DNA of 64,000 nucleotides from Halobacterium hubeiense (GCF_001488575.1 NZ_LN831302.1:1054001-1118000), one strand, 5' to 3'; positions 46,436 through 54,379 are shown, counted from the stretch's first letter. Program-made: numbers and translations. Notes: generated by a model not told the origin, from the sequence alone.

Positions 46436-46745
46436 GTAAACCGTCGCGTCGCCGGTGGCAAAAACGTTCCGAGATTGGGCGAACGTGCGCTAACCACTCC
46501 CGTAGACGGCTCGCTGTCGACACGTCCGTGCAACGGCTCCCTGCGGTGGACCCAACAAACGGCCATCAGCTGCCGGATCCATCGACGAACGATAGAATTT
46601 CCGCTCGCCGACCGGCGATTTCTCGACTATCGTCCACGCACCCCGACGGACAGTAGCTCGGTACTTAAAGACAGGTTTTGGTCCCCCATCACGTGGTGGC
46701 GTCTCTCACGCAATCTTTATGCGTGCGACCCTAATGGTTGTGCAT

Positions 46746-46946
46746 ATGGACTCCATCAGTCCCGAGGCAGTGCGTACCGCCGGCAACCACACCGTTGACT
46801 CCGCCGCACGCACATTTTTCGGTAAACTGATGGACACATTCTGGCTCGGAACGCCGGCGCTTGCGCGACACACCGCCGAACGTTCGGCGTCGCGCACGTC
46901 ACCGTATCACCGGGCCGACCAACGTCCGTCTAGGGTAGCCCCGTAG
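46746..46946 (+). CDS. 66-residue protein, unknown
   Basis: ATG at 46746 gives MDSISPEAVRTAGNHTVDSA, then ARTFFGKLMDTFWLGTPALA and a basic, Ser/Arg-rich end. It lies four bases before the next gene on the same strand and after a TATA-like TTTATG at 46714. The 310 bases between guaB and here otherwise contain only the two divergent promoters. No family recognised. Confidence 0.5.
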   Translation: MDSISPEAVRTAGNHTVDSAARTFFGKLMDTFWLGTPALARHTAERSASRTSPYHRADQRPSRVAP

Positions 46947-46949
46947 TTC

Positions 46950-47840
46950 ATGAGTAGTTCACGCCACCCCGTCGCCCTTCGCCTAGAGCAGCGTGTGGGC
47001 GGCGACACCCGGCTACTCGCGACGGTCATGCTGCTCCCGCTCGTGGACGGCATCTTCGCCGCCCTCGTGCTCGCGGGCGAACTCAATACGTACATCGGCA
47101 TCGCCCAGATCGGGCTGCTGGTCTTCGGTGGGAGCGCGACGCTCGCGGTGATCCTCGCAGAGATGGACGAGGACCCCCGCTCGCAGGCTGTTACCGTCCT
47201 CGTCGTTGGGACGCCGCTGATACTCATCGCCGCCGCCGAAGCCGCGCTGGCGCCCACCATCGCGACCGTCGTCGACATCCCGACGTTCGAACGCTTCGCC
47301 GCCATCGTCATCCTCGCCATCGCCGCGAAGACCGCCAGCTCCACCATCGGCGACTACCTCCCCTCCCCCGGTATCATCATCGGACTTGGATTCGTCGCAA
47401 GCGTCCAGCCCGCGGGCGCCCAACTCAAGTTCGCGGCCGACCCCGGGCTAATGTTGCGCGCCGCGGCTGCCGGCGGCGTCGCCGTCGGCTTCGCACTCGC
47501 GGTCGTCGCGCTCCAGCCGTACCTCCGGCAGGTCGTCGACATCGACCGCTTCCGGTTCGGGAGTGCCGTCGCGCTCGGCACGCTCGCGCTCTCCGTGTTC
47601 GGGCTCGTCCCCTCGCAGGCGCCGCTGGTCGTGTTCGCGGTCGCCGGCCTGCTCGCGTTCGACCCCGAGGAAGCCGACGTCGACACCCCGGACGTGCCCC
47701 CGGCCGTCGACGACGGCCCTGACGGCGCCGCGGCGCCGGCCGCAACGCCTGACGGCGGCAGCGACCCCGACGAGGACGACGAAGCCGCCTACGGCTACCC
47801 CGGCGAAGACGGCGCCGAAGAACGCGCCCCCTGGCTGTGA
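46950..47840 (+). CDS. haloarchaeal membrane protein (DUF5794-like)
   Basis: A 296-residue protein with about seven hydrophobic helices between residues 22 and 232 (for example LIAAAEAALAPTIATVVDIP and RFGSAVALGTLALSVFGLVP) and an acidic, proline-rich cytosolic tail (about 235-296). TASSTIGDYLPSPGIIIGLGF is a conserved-looking re-entrant region. I associate this layout with the haloarchaeal DUF5794 family; no function is known. Confidence 0.65.
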   Translation: MSSSRHPVALRLEQRVGGDTRLLATVMLLPLVDGIFAALVLAGELNTYIGIAQIGLLVFGGSATLAVILAEMDEDPRSQAVTVLVVGTPLILIAAAEAALAPTIATVVDIPTFERFAAIVILAIAAKTASSTIGDYLPSPGIIIGLGFVASVQPAGAQLKFAADPGLMLRAAAAGGVAVGFALAVVALQPYLRQVVDIDRFRFGSAVALGTLALSVFGLVPSQAPLVVFAVAGLLAFDPEEADVDTPDVPPAVDDGPDGAAAPAATPDGGSDPDEDDEAAYGYPGEDGAEERAPWL

Positions 47841-47885
47841 GTTAGCGAGGAGAAGTCTTTAGCCGCCCGCGGCCGTCCCGCCGGT

Positions 47886-48110
47886 ATGTCCGACAACCGC
47901 GTCGTCGAAGGCCGCATGGTCACCCCGAAGAAGCTCGCGGAGCTCGTGGAAGGCGAGTCTGTGATGGACGCCGAACCCATCGAGGACGCCGACCGCGACT
48001 GCCCCGAGTGCGGCGGCGACGTCATCTCCGTCGGCTACATGCCCTCCGTAACGGAGTTCGTCACCGGCTACAAGTGCCAGGACTGCGAGTGGAGCGCCCG
48101 CGAAGACTAA
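47886..48110 (+). CDS. small zinc-ribbon protein (DUF5795-like)
   Basis: A 74-residue protein with a helical first half (MVTPKKLAELVEGESVMDAE) and a zinc ribbon made by CPECGGDV and CQDCEWSARED. The single-domain arrangement fits the haloarchaeal DUF5795 group. Its stop overlaps the end of the gene on the opposite strand by four bases. Confidence 0.7.
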   Translation: MSDNRVVEGRMVTPKKLAELVEGESVMDAEPIEDADRDCPECGGDVISVGYMPSVTEFVTGYKCQDCEWSARED

Positions 48111-48313
48111 CGGCTCCAGCGCACGTCCTCTATTTCGTCGCCGCTCGCGATTACGTACCCGACCACTTCGCCGTCCCCGCAGTCCTGCACGTCCACGCGG
48201 TCGTAGGCGTCCGCGACGACCTCGCGGAGGTCCGCATCGAGTGCCTCTGCTTCCTCGACGCCGAGTCGCATCTTCCCGCCGATTTCCCGGACTACGATGG
48301 GGTACTCGGTCAT
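48107..48313 (-). CDS. 68-residue conserved-type protein, unknown
   Basis: MTEYPIVVREIGGKMRLGVE, then EAEALDADLREVVADAYDRV and DVQDCGDGEVVGYVIASGDE. An acidic protein with alpha-beta character and no recognised motif. The coding bias (GC at third positions) is like its neighbours, so it looks real. Confidence 0.6.
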   Translation of the reverse strand: MTEYPIVVREIGGKMRLGVEEAEALDADLREVVADAYDRVDVQDCGDGEVVGYVIASGDEIEDVRWSR

Positions 48314-48350
48314 GTCTCGGCGTTCGCTCTCGGCCCGGAAAGGCCAATCG

Positions 48351-48653
48351 CTACGAGCGAACCTCGTAGTGTGCGACCGTCTCCTCGTAGCGCGCGAGTA
48401 GTTCCTCCGCGCGGTCGGGCACGTGGGCGGTCTCGTGGTCCTCGCCTGCGAACGCCTCCACGCCGTCCCACGACGCGAACCGCGCGATCGTCACGAACTC
48501 CACCTCGCCGCCCGCATCGCGGCGCAACACCTCGAAACTCTCCAGGTCCGCTATCTCGTGTTTCGCGTCCGGGAACACCGTCTCGGTCACGAACGCCTCG
48601 TACTCGTCGGCGTCGGCGGGCTCGGTCCACCCGCGCCACACGCGCGCTATCAT
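48351..48653 (-). CDS. antibiotic biosynthesis monooxygenase (ABM) domain protein
   Basis: A 100-residue dimeric alpha-beta barrel domain: MIARVWRGWTEPADADEYEAFV, EIADLESFEVLRRDAGGEVEFVTIARFASWDGVEAFAG and HVPDRAEELLARYEETVAHYEV. ABM proteins include heme-degrading and quinol oxygenases as well as many uncharacterised ones. The frame opens to 48716, but the ATG at 48653 is the natural domain start. Confidence 0.75.
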   Translation of the reverse strand: MIARVWRGWTEPADADEYEAFVTETVFPDAKHEIADLESFEVLRRDAGGEVEFVTIARFASWDGVEAFAGEDHETAHVPDRAEELLARYEETVAHYEVRS

Positions 48654-48747
48654 GGTTTCAGGTACGGGCGGGTGGCCCTTGTCGGTGGTGAACTGAGACG
48701 CAGAATCGAAACGCACTTAGGACAAATCACCGTACGGAGGAACGCGA

Positions 48748-48924
48748 GGGGCTGTGGCCAAGCCAGGCATGGCGACTGACTCCAGAGGCCACGCGCCCGG
48801 GACGAAATTCCAGACTGGTATACCGAGCGGCCGACTGATCATCGGTCCGCGACGACGACCCTCTGGAGTTCCGAGGCGCACCGGAGATATCAGTCGATCG
48901 GGGGTTCAAATCCCTCCGGCCCCA
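48748..48924 (+). tRNA. tRNA-Trp (anticodon CCA) with a 103-nt intron
   Basis: GGGGCTG (48748-48754) pairs with CGGCCCC (48917-48923), discriminator A. The anticodon stem is ACTGA (48775-48779) with TCAGT (48890-48894), anticodon CCA at 48782-48784, and the T loop is TTCAAAT. Removing 48786-48888 (103 nt, between positions 37 and 38) leaves a 74-base tRNA. Haloarchaeal tRNA-Trp introns of this size carry C/D boxes that guide methylation of their own pre-tRNA; CTGA at 48835-48838 is a possible D-type box. Confidence 0.92.
48786..48888 (+). ncRNA. tRNA-Trp intron, likely C/D-box guide RNA
   Basis: The 103-nt length is the same as that of the known Haloferax volcanii tRNA-Trp intron, whose C/D boxes direct 2'-O-methylation of two bases in the pre-tRNA. 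Splicing would use a bulge-helix-bulge. I can see a CTGA box and flanking complementary GC-rich arms, but the C box is not certain by eye. Confidence 0.65.
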
Positions 48925-49008
48925 TACTGCAAAAAAGTACTTCGGAAGCTCTTGCCGGCTTCCACTTACCTCACGTAAACTCGACCAGCCCTCGGTCCGT
49001 TCTTCGAG

Positions 49009-49257
49009 GTGGTCGCCTTGACTGGCAGCCGCGAGTTCGTTCCTGCATCCCAACTACGGACTGACGGCGGCCCGCAGGTCCGCCGGCACGACTACTGGGA
49101 GACTGTCGCCGACGACGCGCCCGAAGCCGACGAGTGCCGCGTCTGCGGCGCCGACGGCCCTGACTGCCGGCGCGTCCGCCTTCCCGACCGCGACCGCGAG
49201 AAAACCGCTCTCTGCGCCGCCTGCCGCTCCCTATGGGGTGAGTCCGATGCCGAGTGA
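49009..49257 (+). CDS. small zinc-finger protein
   Basis: An 82-residue protein (GTG start) with CRVCGADGPDCRR and CAACRSLWG, four to five cysteines that could hold one zinc. It overlaps the next short gene by 11 bases and starts the run leading to the large protein at 49375. The exact start is not certain because no clear TATA box precedes it. Confidence 0.5.
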   Translation: MVALTGSREFVPASQLRTDGGPQVRRHDYWETVADDAPEADECRVCGADGPDCRRVRLPDRDREKTALCAACRSLWGESDAE

Positions 49258-49378
49258 CGGTGAGCACGACCTCTCTGGACCCGACTGCTCCAACTGCGGC
49301 TCCCCACACGCCGGCGCGATCGTCGACGGGAAAGTCCTCTGCGGGAACTGTGCTCGCGAACTGGAGGGGGCGCAGTGA
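49247..49378 (+). CDS. 43-residue zinc-ribbon protein
   Basis: ATG at 49247 gives MPSDGEHDLSGPDCSNCGSP, then HAGAIVDGKVLCGNCARELE and GAQ. CSNC and CGNC form a compact zinc ribbon. It overlaps the preceding gene, and its TGA overlaps the GTG of the next (GTGA), so the three are translationally coupled. Confidence 0.65.
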   Translation: MPSDGEHDLSGPDCSNCGSPHAGAIVDGKVLCGNCARELEGAQ

Positions 49379-51042
49379 GGACGCTCGACCTCGCTCCCCA
49401 CGAGTTCGACGCGAACCTCCACTTCGCCGAGAACGGTCTTGATCCGTGGTTCGGCGCCGACGTCCTCGTGAAGGACGCGGGTGGCAGCCGTAGCGCGGAG
49501 TTCACGCACGCGGGCGAGCAGTGGGTCGCGCGGCTGTCGTACCGTGACGAGGGCGGGCTGCTCCCGCCAACCGGCAGCGTCACCGACGGCGGCACGCACG
49601 TCGAGCACGACACGATTCGCGAATTCCAGTTCAAGATTGCCCGCCACCCCGACGAGGACCCCGTCGGCAAACAGGACTTCATCGTACACATGAGCCCGCG
49701 CTGGGGCGGCCTCCACGCCGAGAAGGACTCCGGCGAGGTCGTTGAGATTCCCGTCCCGCCAACTCTCAAGAACGACGGCCTGAACCTCCGCATCCAGGGG
49801 AGTAATATCGCGTTCACGCGGTATCTCGACCTCTTCCAGACCGCTGCTCGTGTCCTCGGGTTCAACGCGAACTACTTCCAGACGCCCGCGGCGACGAGCA
49901 ACATTCAGGACGCCGAGAAGTACGCCCGCGTGCATCGAGACGCCAGCGGCCCCGTCCACGGTCGCGACGGCCCGATAGCCTCGATGGCGCACCTCCTGGA
50001 AGACGACCGCTCCGGGTACCGCAAACTCGTCCAGAACGACGACGACGAGAAAGGCGAGAACCTGCCGGGCTACTACCACACGGTGACGTTGGACACGCAG
50101 CGGCTCGCTGAAGCGTTCCCCGGCCACCGCTACCCGAAGGAGGTCAAACACTACTACGCTCGCGAAGCCGCTCGCCTCGACACGTCGGAAGCGCTCGCGC
50201 ATCCGAAGGTCGGCGCGAGTCTTCAGCACTCGCTGCTCGACCGTGGCGAGACGATGTACTATGACGACCTCGTAGAACTGGAACGCGAGCTCGACCAGAC
50301 CGTGCTGTCTGTGCTCGCCGACGCCGGCCTCGACGTCGCCCCGGAGAATATCGGCCGGAGCCCGTACGTTGAGAATGATGCGTACTGGGAGCCGTCGACG
50401 AGTGAGCGCGGCCCCGACCCCATTCAGTTGGACCTCACCCGCATCCGGCAGGAACAGGAAAGCGTCGTTGTCCGCCACCTCACGGACGGCCTCAGTCCCG
50501 TCCAGTGGGAAGCACTGGATACGCTCGTCACGGACGGTGGGGAAGTTTCCCCACAGGACATCGCAGAGGCGAACGAGCGCCACGTCGGGAGCGTGCGGCG
50601 GGCGCTGCGCTCGATGGAAGAACTCGTCTCTAGGAAGTACGGCGAGGTTGGTCTGCGCTCGGACTACGTCGCCGAAATGATTCACGACGCCGTTCAAGAC
50701 GCGCGCGACGCGACACGCACCGCCATCGAGACCTCCGCGAAAGCCATCGAAGCCGCCGAGCGCGGCGTGTCGGACGCGATGGCCGAGTGGGTCGCGTGGT
50801 GCAACCGCTACGGCATCGATATCCGCAACCGCGCTGACGCTCTCGAGGTCGACATGGGCGAGTTCGACGCGGTCAACTACAACCACAAGGGTGTCCCGAA
50901 GATTATCTCCTCCCGCATCCGGTCCGCCTTCGAGGTGTGGACGGCGGCTGGACAAGATCCCGAGCGGTTCCGGCAGGCAATCGTGAAGTTCAGAGTCGAC
51001 GGCATCGACCACAAGCGCCGCGCGTGGAAGGCCCTCCGATAG
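49375..51042 (+). CDS. 555-residue plasmid/provirus protein, possible replication protein (DUF7845-like)
   Basis: A soluble protein with a beta-rich N-terminal half (LAPHEFDANLHFAENGLDPWFGADVLV, then FQFKIARHPDEDP and QDFIVHMSPRWGG), a central part ending in LPGYYHTVTLDTQRLAEAFPGHRYPKEVKHYYAREA, and a winged-helix-like block (about 385-430: LSPVQWEALDTLVTDGGEVSPQDIAEANERHVGSVRRALRSMEELV). Helical C-terminal segments follow. Proteins of this shape recur in haloarchaeal mobile elements next to small zinc fingers (I recall DUF7845). A replication role is inferred from context and from the structured DNA just downstream. Confidence 0.55.
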   Translation: MRTLDLAPHEFDANLHFAENGLDPWFGADVLVKDAGGSRSAEFTHAGEQWVARLSYRDEGGLLPPTGSVTDGGTHVEHDTIREFQFKIARHPDEDPVGKQDFIVHMSPRWGGLHAEKDSGEVVEIPVPPTLKNDGLNLRIQGSNIAFTRYLDLFQTAARVLGFNANYFQTPAATSNIQDAEKYARVHRDASGPVHGRDGPIASMAHLLEDDRSGYRKLVQNDDDEKGENLPGYYHTVTLDTQRLAEAFPGHRYPKEVKHYYAREAARLDTSEALAHPKVGASLQHSLLDRGETMYYDDLVELERELDQTVLSVLADAGLDVAPENIGRSPYVENDAYWEPSTSERGPDPIQLDLTRIRQEQESVVVRHLTDGLSPVQWEALDTLVTDGGEVSPQDIAEANERHVGSVRRALRSMEELVSRKYGEVGLRSDYVAEMIHDAVQDARDATRTAIETSAKAIEAAERGVSDAMAEWVAWCNRYGIDIRNRADALEVDMGEFDAVNYNHKGVPKIISSRIRSAFEVWTAAGQDPERFRQAIVKFRVDGIDHKRRAWKALR

Positions 51043-51185
51043 CGCTGCTACGAGTAGTGGCAACACCGTCTCGAAGCCGCTCTCTTGCAACCAAATTTGC
51101 CGTGAACCAGCTCGATAGTGAAATCTCAGTTGCCGTGGATACTCTTGACGCGAGCAGCCGGCGCCGTCGCCCCGACGCACCCACG

Positions 51186-51264
51186 CGGAGAACCTCACGG
51201 GGGCCGTTCGGTTCTCCGTTAGGGGTGTGGCTAAGGCCACCAATCCAAAACACTCCCCACCCCT
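51186..51264. other. structured non-coding DNA downstream of the 555-residue gene
   Basis: In this 349-base gap (51043-51391) three stems are visible. CGGAGAACC (51186-51194) pairs with GGTTCTCCG (51210-51218). GTGGC (51227-51231) pairs with GCCAC (51236-51240) around TAAG. AGGGGTG (51221-51227) could pair with CACCCCT (51258-51264). It could be a small RNA, terminator or replication origin. Confidence 0.45.
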
Positions 51265-51300
51265 CAGCACAGCGCAGCAAAGAAGACGTTACTCAACTCC

Positions 51301-51331
51301 TTGAACACCGAATCTCTGTTTTGAACACCGA
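51301..51331. repeat. two TTGAACACCGA direct repeats, 20 bp apart
   Basis: TTGAACACCGA occurs at 51301-51311 and 51321-51331, exactly 20 bases (about two helical turns) apart, 61-91 bases before the next start codon. Same-face spacing fits an operator or iteron pair. Confidence 0.5.
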
Positions 51332-51391
51332 CCCCACACCGGAGATAGTGGAATAACAAAGAGTTTCACATAACCGTCTGAAGTGTGCGGC

Positions 51392-51799
51392 ATGCCTCAG
51401 CCACTCACGAAAGACGAAGTGAAAATTTTCGAAGAAAAAGAGGAGAAGAACGAGTATTGGACTGAGTGCGAGAGCGAAGAAAAACCGTTTATTGCGGTTG
51501 TTCCAGTCGATCAAGGGTATATGGCGAAGTACGATATGTACACTATCGGTTCGGATTTATCAAATGTTGCAGCTGACGAGGCGAGAAATCTAATTGAAGA
51601 GTGGGTGGAGATATACGTCGAAGAGATTACTGACGACCAATTTAAGCGCGAAGAGATAACCCGACATGCTGGAACAACAAGTGGCGCGATTTGGCCTCTC
51701 GACAAACCAGAGGCTCGGGAAGTTGCTGCAGACCTTTCTGAGATTGTCTATGACGAATCCAACTGGGAGAGTATTGACCCCAGAGATGCTTGGGAGTAA
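51392..51799 (+). CDS. 135-residue acidic protein, unknown
   Basis: MPQPLTKDEVKIFEEKEEKN, then SEEKPFIAVVPVDQGYMAKY and later ARNLIEEWVEIYVEEITDDQ. A soluble acidic protein with mixed alpha-beta character, less GC-rich than the core genes. GTG at 51383 is an alternative start. It follows the two TTGAACACCGA repeats. No family recognised. Confidence 0.55.
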   Translation: MPQPLTKDEVKIFEEKEEKNEYWTECESEEKPFIAVVPVDQGYMAKYDMYTIGSDLSNVAADEARNLIEEWVEIYVEEITDDQFKREEITRHAGTTSGAIWPLDKPEAREVAADLSEIVYDESNWESIDPRDAWE

Positions 51800-51897
51800 G
51801 TAAGAAAGACGATATATTCGTCTGTTGTTCACCACAGTATCAGACTCGGTCATCACCTCCCCCGTGGGGTTACGCGTCCAGAGAATCGATTTCCCGA

Positions 51898-51932
51898 ATA
51901 TGCACACGAGCTCGCGAACCTCGTGTGCATAT
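51898..51932. promoter_or_regulatory. 13-bp perfect inverted repeat
   Basis: ATATGCACACGAG (51898-51910) and CTCGTGTGCATAT (51920-51932) are exact reverse complements around a 9-base spacer. It lies in the gap 51800-52064, upstream of the small gene at 52065. This is the strongest palindrome in the window. Confidence 0.6.
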
Positions 51933-51984
51933 CTCCCCGCCAATCCTCTGACCGAACACTCCTGAGCGTACGGACCTCCTCGAA

Positions 51985-51994
51985 TTTCGCGAAA
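51985..51994. promoter_or_regulatory. TTTCGCGAAA palindrome
   Basis: A 10-bp perfect palindrome 71-80 bases before the ATG at 52065 and 53 bases after the larger inverted repeat, likely another protein-binding site. Confidence 0.4.
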
Positions 51995-52064
51995 ACCCGG
52001 TGAAATCACCCCTCCAGTCACTCCAGAATAATAGGTTAAGCAGGGTCGTGTGTACGAGCCCACT

Positions 52065-52310
52065 ATGCGAATCCGTACCGACGGCGACTACGCCCACCGC
52101 CTCGACGCCATCGAATCAGCTATGGACGCGCTCGGCGAGAATACGAAAACCGCCGCGGTCATCGCCGCCTGCGAACACGCCCGACAAGACCGGAACGCGA
52201 AGCAGAAAGCGCTCGCTCATCCCGACATGACACCCGAGCTCGCCGAGGTCCTCAGCACTCCCGCGATGGGACTGCGCTACGAAATCGAGACTTCCCTCGA
52301 CGTCGACTAA
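52065..52310 (+). CDS. small DNA-binding-type protein (DUF7692-like)
   Basis: An 81-residue protein, MRIRTDGDYAHRLDAIESAM, then DALGENTKTAAVIAACEHAR. A short strand followed by two helices resembles a ribbon-helix-helix or related DNA-binding fold; similar small proteins (I recall DUF7692) are common in haloarchaeal plasmids. It follows the two palindromes and may bind them. Confidence 0.65.
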   Translation: MRIRTDGDYAHRLDAIESAMDALGENTKTAAVIAACEHARQDRNAKQKALAHPDMTPELAEVLSTPAMGLRYEIETSLDVD

Positions 52311-52353
52311 CTGAATTCGTCTCCCCCCGTCTCAAAACAAGAGCACGCTCAAC

Positions 52354-52584
52354 TTAGACAGCGGATTCTTCAGGGGAGTCCGGGACGTCGCCCCAGAGCC
52401 CGCCACCAGCATCGTCCGGAATTGTGCCGAGCGGTGTCAGCCCGGCATCTTCCGGGGTGTGGTCGTCGAAGAAGTGCTCCCACCGCGGCTCACGCGGCGA
52501 AAACTTATACCCGCACAGCGGGCACTCGACGATTCGGTTCTGAACTCGCCCGCATTCCTCGTACTCGTAGTACTCCAGGGTCAC
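52354..52584 (-). CDS. small zinc-finger protein
   Basis: A 76-residue protein: ECGRVQNRIVECPLCGYKFSPREPRWEHFFDDHTPEDAG. CPLC with two histidines (H..F.DDH) suggests a C2H2-like zinc site. Its start overlaps the stop of the following minus-strand gene (52581) by four bases. It is the last gene of a three-gene minus-strand operon. Confidence 0.6.
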   Translation of the reverse strand: MTLEYYEYEECGRVQNRIVECPLCGYKFSPREPRWEHFFDDHTPEDAGLTPLGTIPDDAGGGLWGDVPDSPEESAV

Positions 52585-53342
52585 GCCACACCACCCTCCG
52601 GCCCGCCGTCACTGTCTGAGGACACCGTAGGGAGATCGACCAACCCCGTAAACGAGCAGTCTGACTCGGGGCACTCCACACGGAGGCCGGTAACTCCCTG
52701 CACACGTGGGCCCTGAAACAGCCCGGAGGCGATGTTTCGCTCGCAGTCCGGACAGGCGACCGTCTCCAGCTCCCGGGGGCGCTGGCGACGCGCGCAGTCC
52801 CGGCATATCTGGGGACCCGGCGTAATCACTGTCCGGGAAACAAGTCGGTACTCCTCGGGGTCGACGTCACCCGGCCGGCCACCGCATGCCGGTAGAGCAT
52901 CGCCGCGAGCTGCCGGGACCGGCGCCGGCAAGTGGAACGCATCCGTGGTGCCCGCGCGTTGGACGACCACCCAGGTCGGCTCCGGGTCCAGAATCTCGAC
53001 GTGATCGACCGCGTAGACGCTATCTTCTTCCAGGCGGTTCGCGGCGTCCAGGACGTGGACGGCGGCCTCCTTGTGGCCGGGATACGAGACGAGAACGAGT
53101 GCCACCGTCGCGGCATCGGGTTCTGTCCCGCGGTGGCTCTGCATCCGCACCGCGCGTTTCTCCCGGCGGTCGGTATCGTCATCAGCGACGGAGACCTCGG
53201 CAACGTCGGTGACCAGCCACGTCCGCCCGTCGCGGTTGATTACGACGACGTCGCCCTCCCCGATTTCGCGGACTGTCTTCGCGACGTCCGCGCTGACCTG
53301 TTTCGTCGACGCGTTGTTGAGGCGGCGGGTCGGCGACATCAT
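52581..53342 (-). CDS. 253-residue protein with C-terminal zinc-ribbon clusters
   Basis: The N-terminal 130 residues form an alpha-beta domain (EIGEGDVVVINRDGRTWLVTDVAEV and VALVLVSYPGHKEAAVHVLD). The second half has CRDCARRQRP, CPDCERNIASG and CPESDCSFTG, enough for two zinc ribbons. It overlaps both neighbours by four bases. A second ATG follows at once. Such proteins are typical of haloarchaeal proviruses; no function is known. Confidence 0.6.
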   Translation of the reverse strand: MMSPTRRLNNASTKQVSADVAKTVREIGEGDVVVINRDGRTWLVTDVAEVSVADDDTDRREKRAVRMQSHRGTEPDAATVALVLVSYPGHKEAAVHVLDAANRLEEDSVYAVDHVEILDPEPTWVVVQRAGTTDAFHLPAPVPAARGDALPACGGRPGDVDPEEYRLVSRTVITPGPQICRDCARRQRPRELETVACPDCERNIASGLFQGPRVQGVTGLRVECPESDCSFTGLVDLPTVSSDSDGGPEGGVA

Positions 53343-53650
53343 GCTGATTCACCCGGGACAGCGTCCGCGTCCAGCTCCCAGAGGAGGCGAGCCGGTCCCG
53401 TCGACGGTGGCTGTTGCAGTTCGATGTCGTGGGTGGCGGCCGCCCGGTAGATCGACCGACGCGAAACACCGTGCGCAGTCGCGAGGTCCGCAGGTGTGAA
53501 GCCAGCTGCCAGCGCATCGCGCAAGTAGTCTGGGTTACGGTACCCCTCCAGAGGGAACACGTCGAGGGCGAGCGTGTCAGTAATCGCAGTCTGGAGTTCC
53601 TGAGCGGTGACCTCCTCACCGGCCGGTGACTGTGAATCTGGTTGCAACAT
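53339..53650 (-). CDS. helix-turn-helix protein
   Basis: A 103-residue protein. FPLEGYRNPDYLRDALAAGFTPADLATAHGVSRRSIYRAAATHDIEL (about residues 38-84) is a clear helix-turn-helix of the resolvase/MerR-like kind. It heads the operon that continues at 53342. The frame opens further to 53701, but the ATG at 53650 (MLQPDSQSPAGEEV) is preferred. Confidence 0.7.
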   Translation of the reverse strand: MLQPDSQSPAGEEVTAQELQTAITDTLALDVFPLEGYRNPDYLRDALAAGFTPADLATAHGVSRRSIYRAAATHDIELQQPPSTGPARLLWELDADAVPGESA

Positions 53651-53724
53651 CGGACAACCAAAGACAGGAACGCCCCTAGGAAACCCATTCCTACCATACA
53701 CCTACCAGCGCCGCCATTGAGCGT

Positions 53725-53916
53725 TCACGCGGGAGTTGAGGGAGTCGGGCGAACAATGACTTTCTTTGTGTCGCGGTCGTACTCCATCTCGACGCTATCC
53801 CCGCCGTCGACGTCCATCGCCTCGAGGACGTCCGGCGGGATGGTGACCATCTTCGAGTTGCCACTCTCGATGACCGTGCGAGACCCCACGAGAACGCGTG
53901 TCGGCCGATTGCCCAT
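53725..53916 (-). CDS. AbrB/SpoVT-type DNA-binding protein
   Basis: A 63-residue swapped-hairpin protein: RVLVGSRTVIESGNSKMVTIPPDVLEAMDVDGGDSVEMEYDRDTKKVIVRP. The pattern is that of AbrB/MazE-like regulators, which act as antitoxins or repressors. No toxin gene adjoins it. It is divergent from the zinc protein at 54026. The longer upstream reading covers the promoter region and is rejected. Confidence 0.8.
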   Translation of the reverse strand: MGNRPTRVLVGSRTVIESGNSKMVTIPPDVLEAMDVDGGDSVEMEYDRDTKKVIVRPTPSTPA

Positions 53917-54025
53917 GCGTAGAGGGGCTTGCCGACTCCTGTAAAGGGTAAGCCCGTATTGACGGTGTTTATACTCGCGTCGACCCGCCCCACCCTCGTT
54001 GATAGTGTCCGCCAATAGTTGTCAT

Positions 54026-54379
54026 ATGCCCGTGCATGTCGAGTGCGGTGCGTGTGGAACCGTCGTCAGTACAGCGTTCGGCCGTGTTTTCGGCGATGCC
54101 AGTGACACACCCCACGCCTGCCTGTCCTGTAGTACGTCATCGGCAATTCAGCACGGTGCTGCCAGCTCCCCCAGCCACGACGGCACGCCGTTAGTGCATC
54201 GCCCCGGCTACGACGACCCCCAGCCGGTCGTCACCGATAGCCCGCCGGAAGCAGCTGGCGACCCCGACCCCATCTATCTCGAAGAGGTTCGCAATCGCGA
54301 GCACGCCCGCACGAACGACACCTCCGAGGATGGATTCACGCACAGCGACGACGACTTCCAGGCACTCGTTGCCGAATAA
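54026..54379 (+). CDS. 117-residue zinc-ribbon protein, unknown
   Basis: MPVHVECGACGTVVSTAFGR, then CLSCSTSSAI: CGAC and CLSC form one zinc ribbon; the rest is acidic and looks disordered (DSPPEAAGDPDPIYLEEV). A TATA-like TTTATA at 53970-53975 precedes it. The 300 bases after it (54380-54678) hold nothing that I can support. Confidence 0.6.
   Translation: MPVHVECGACGTVVSTAFGRVFGDASDTPHACLSCSTSSAIQHGAASSPSHDGTPLVHRPGYDDPQPVVTDSPPEAAGDPDPIYLEEVRNREHARTNDTSEDGFTHSDDDFQALVAE

Noticed and set aside
49231-51270. 679-residue open frame on the minus strand
   Set aside because: Antisense to the 555-residue gene, which has better third-position GC bias, coupled neighbours and recognisable domain structure.
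51590-52063. 157-residue frame on the minus strand
   Set aside because: It runs through the 13-bp inverted repeat and antisense to the 51392 gene, and lacks acidic composition.
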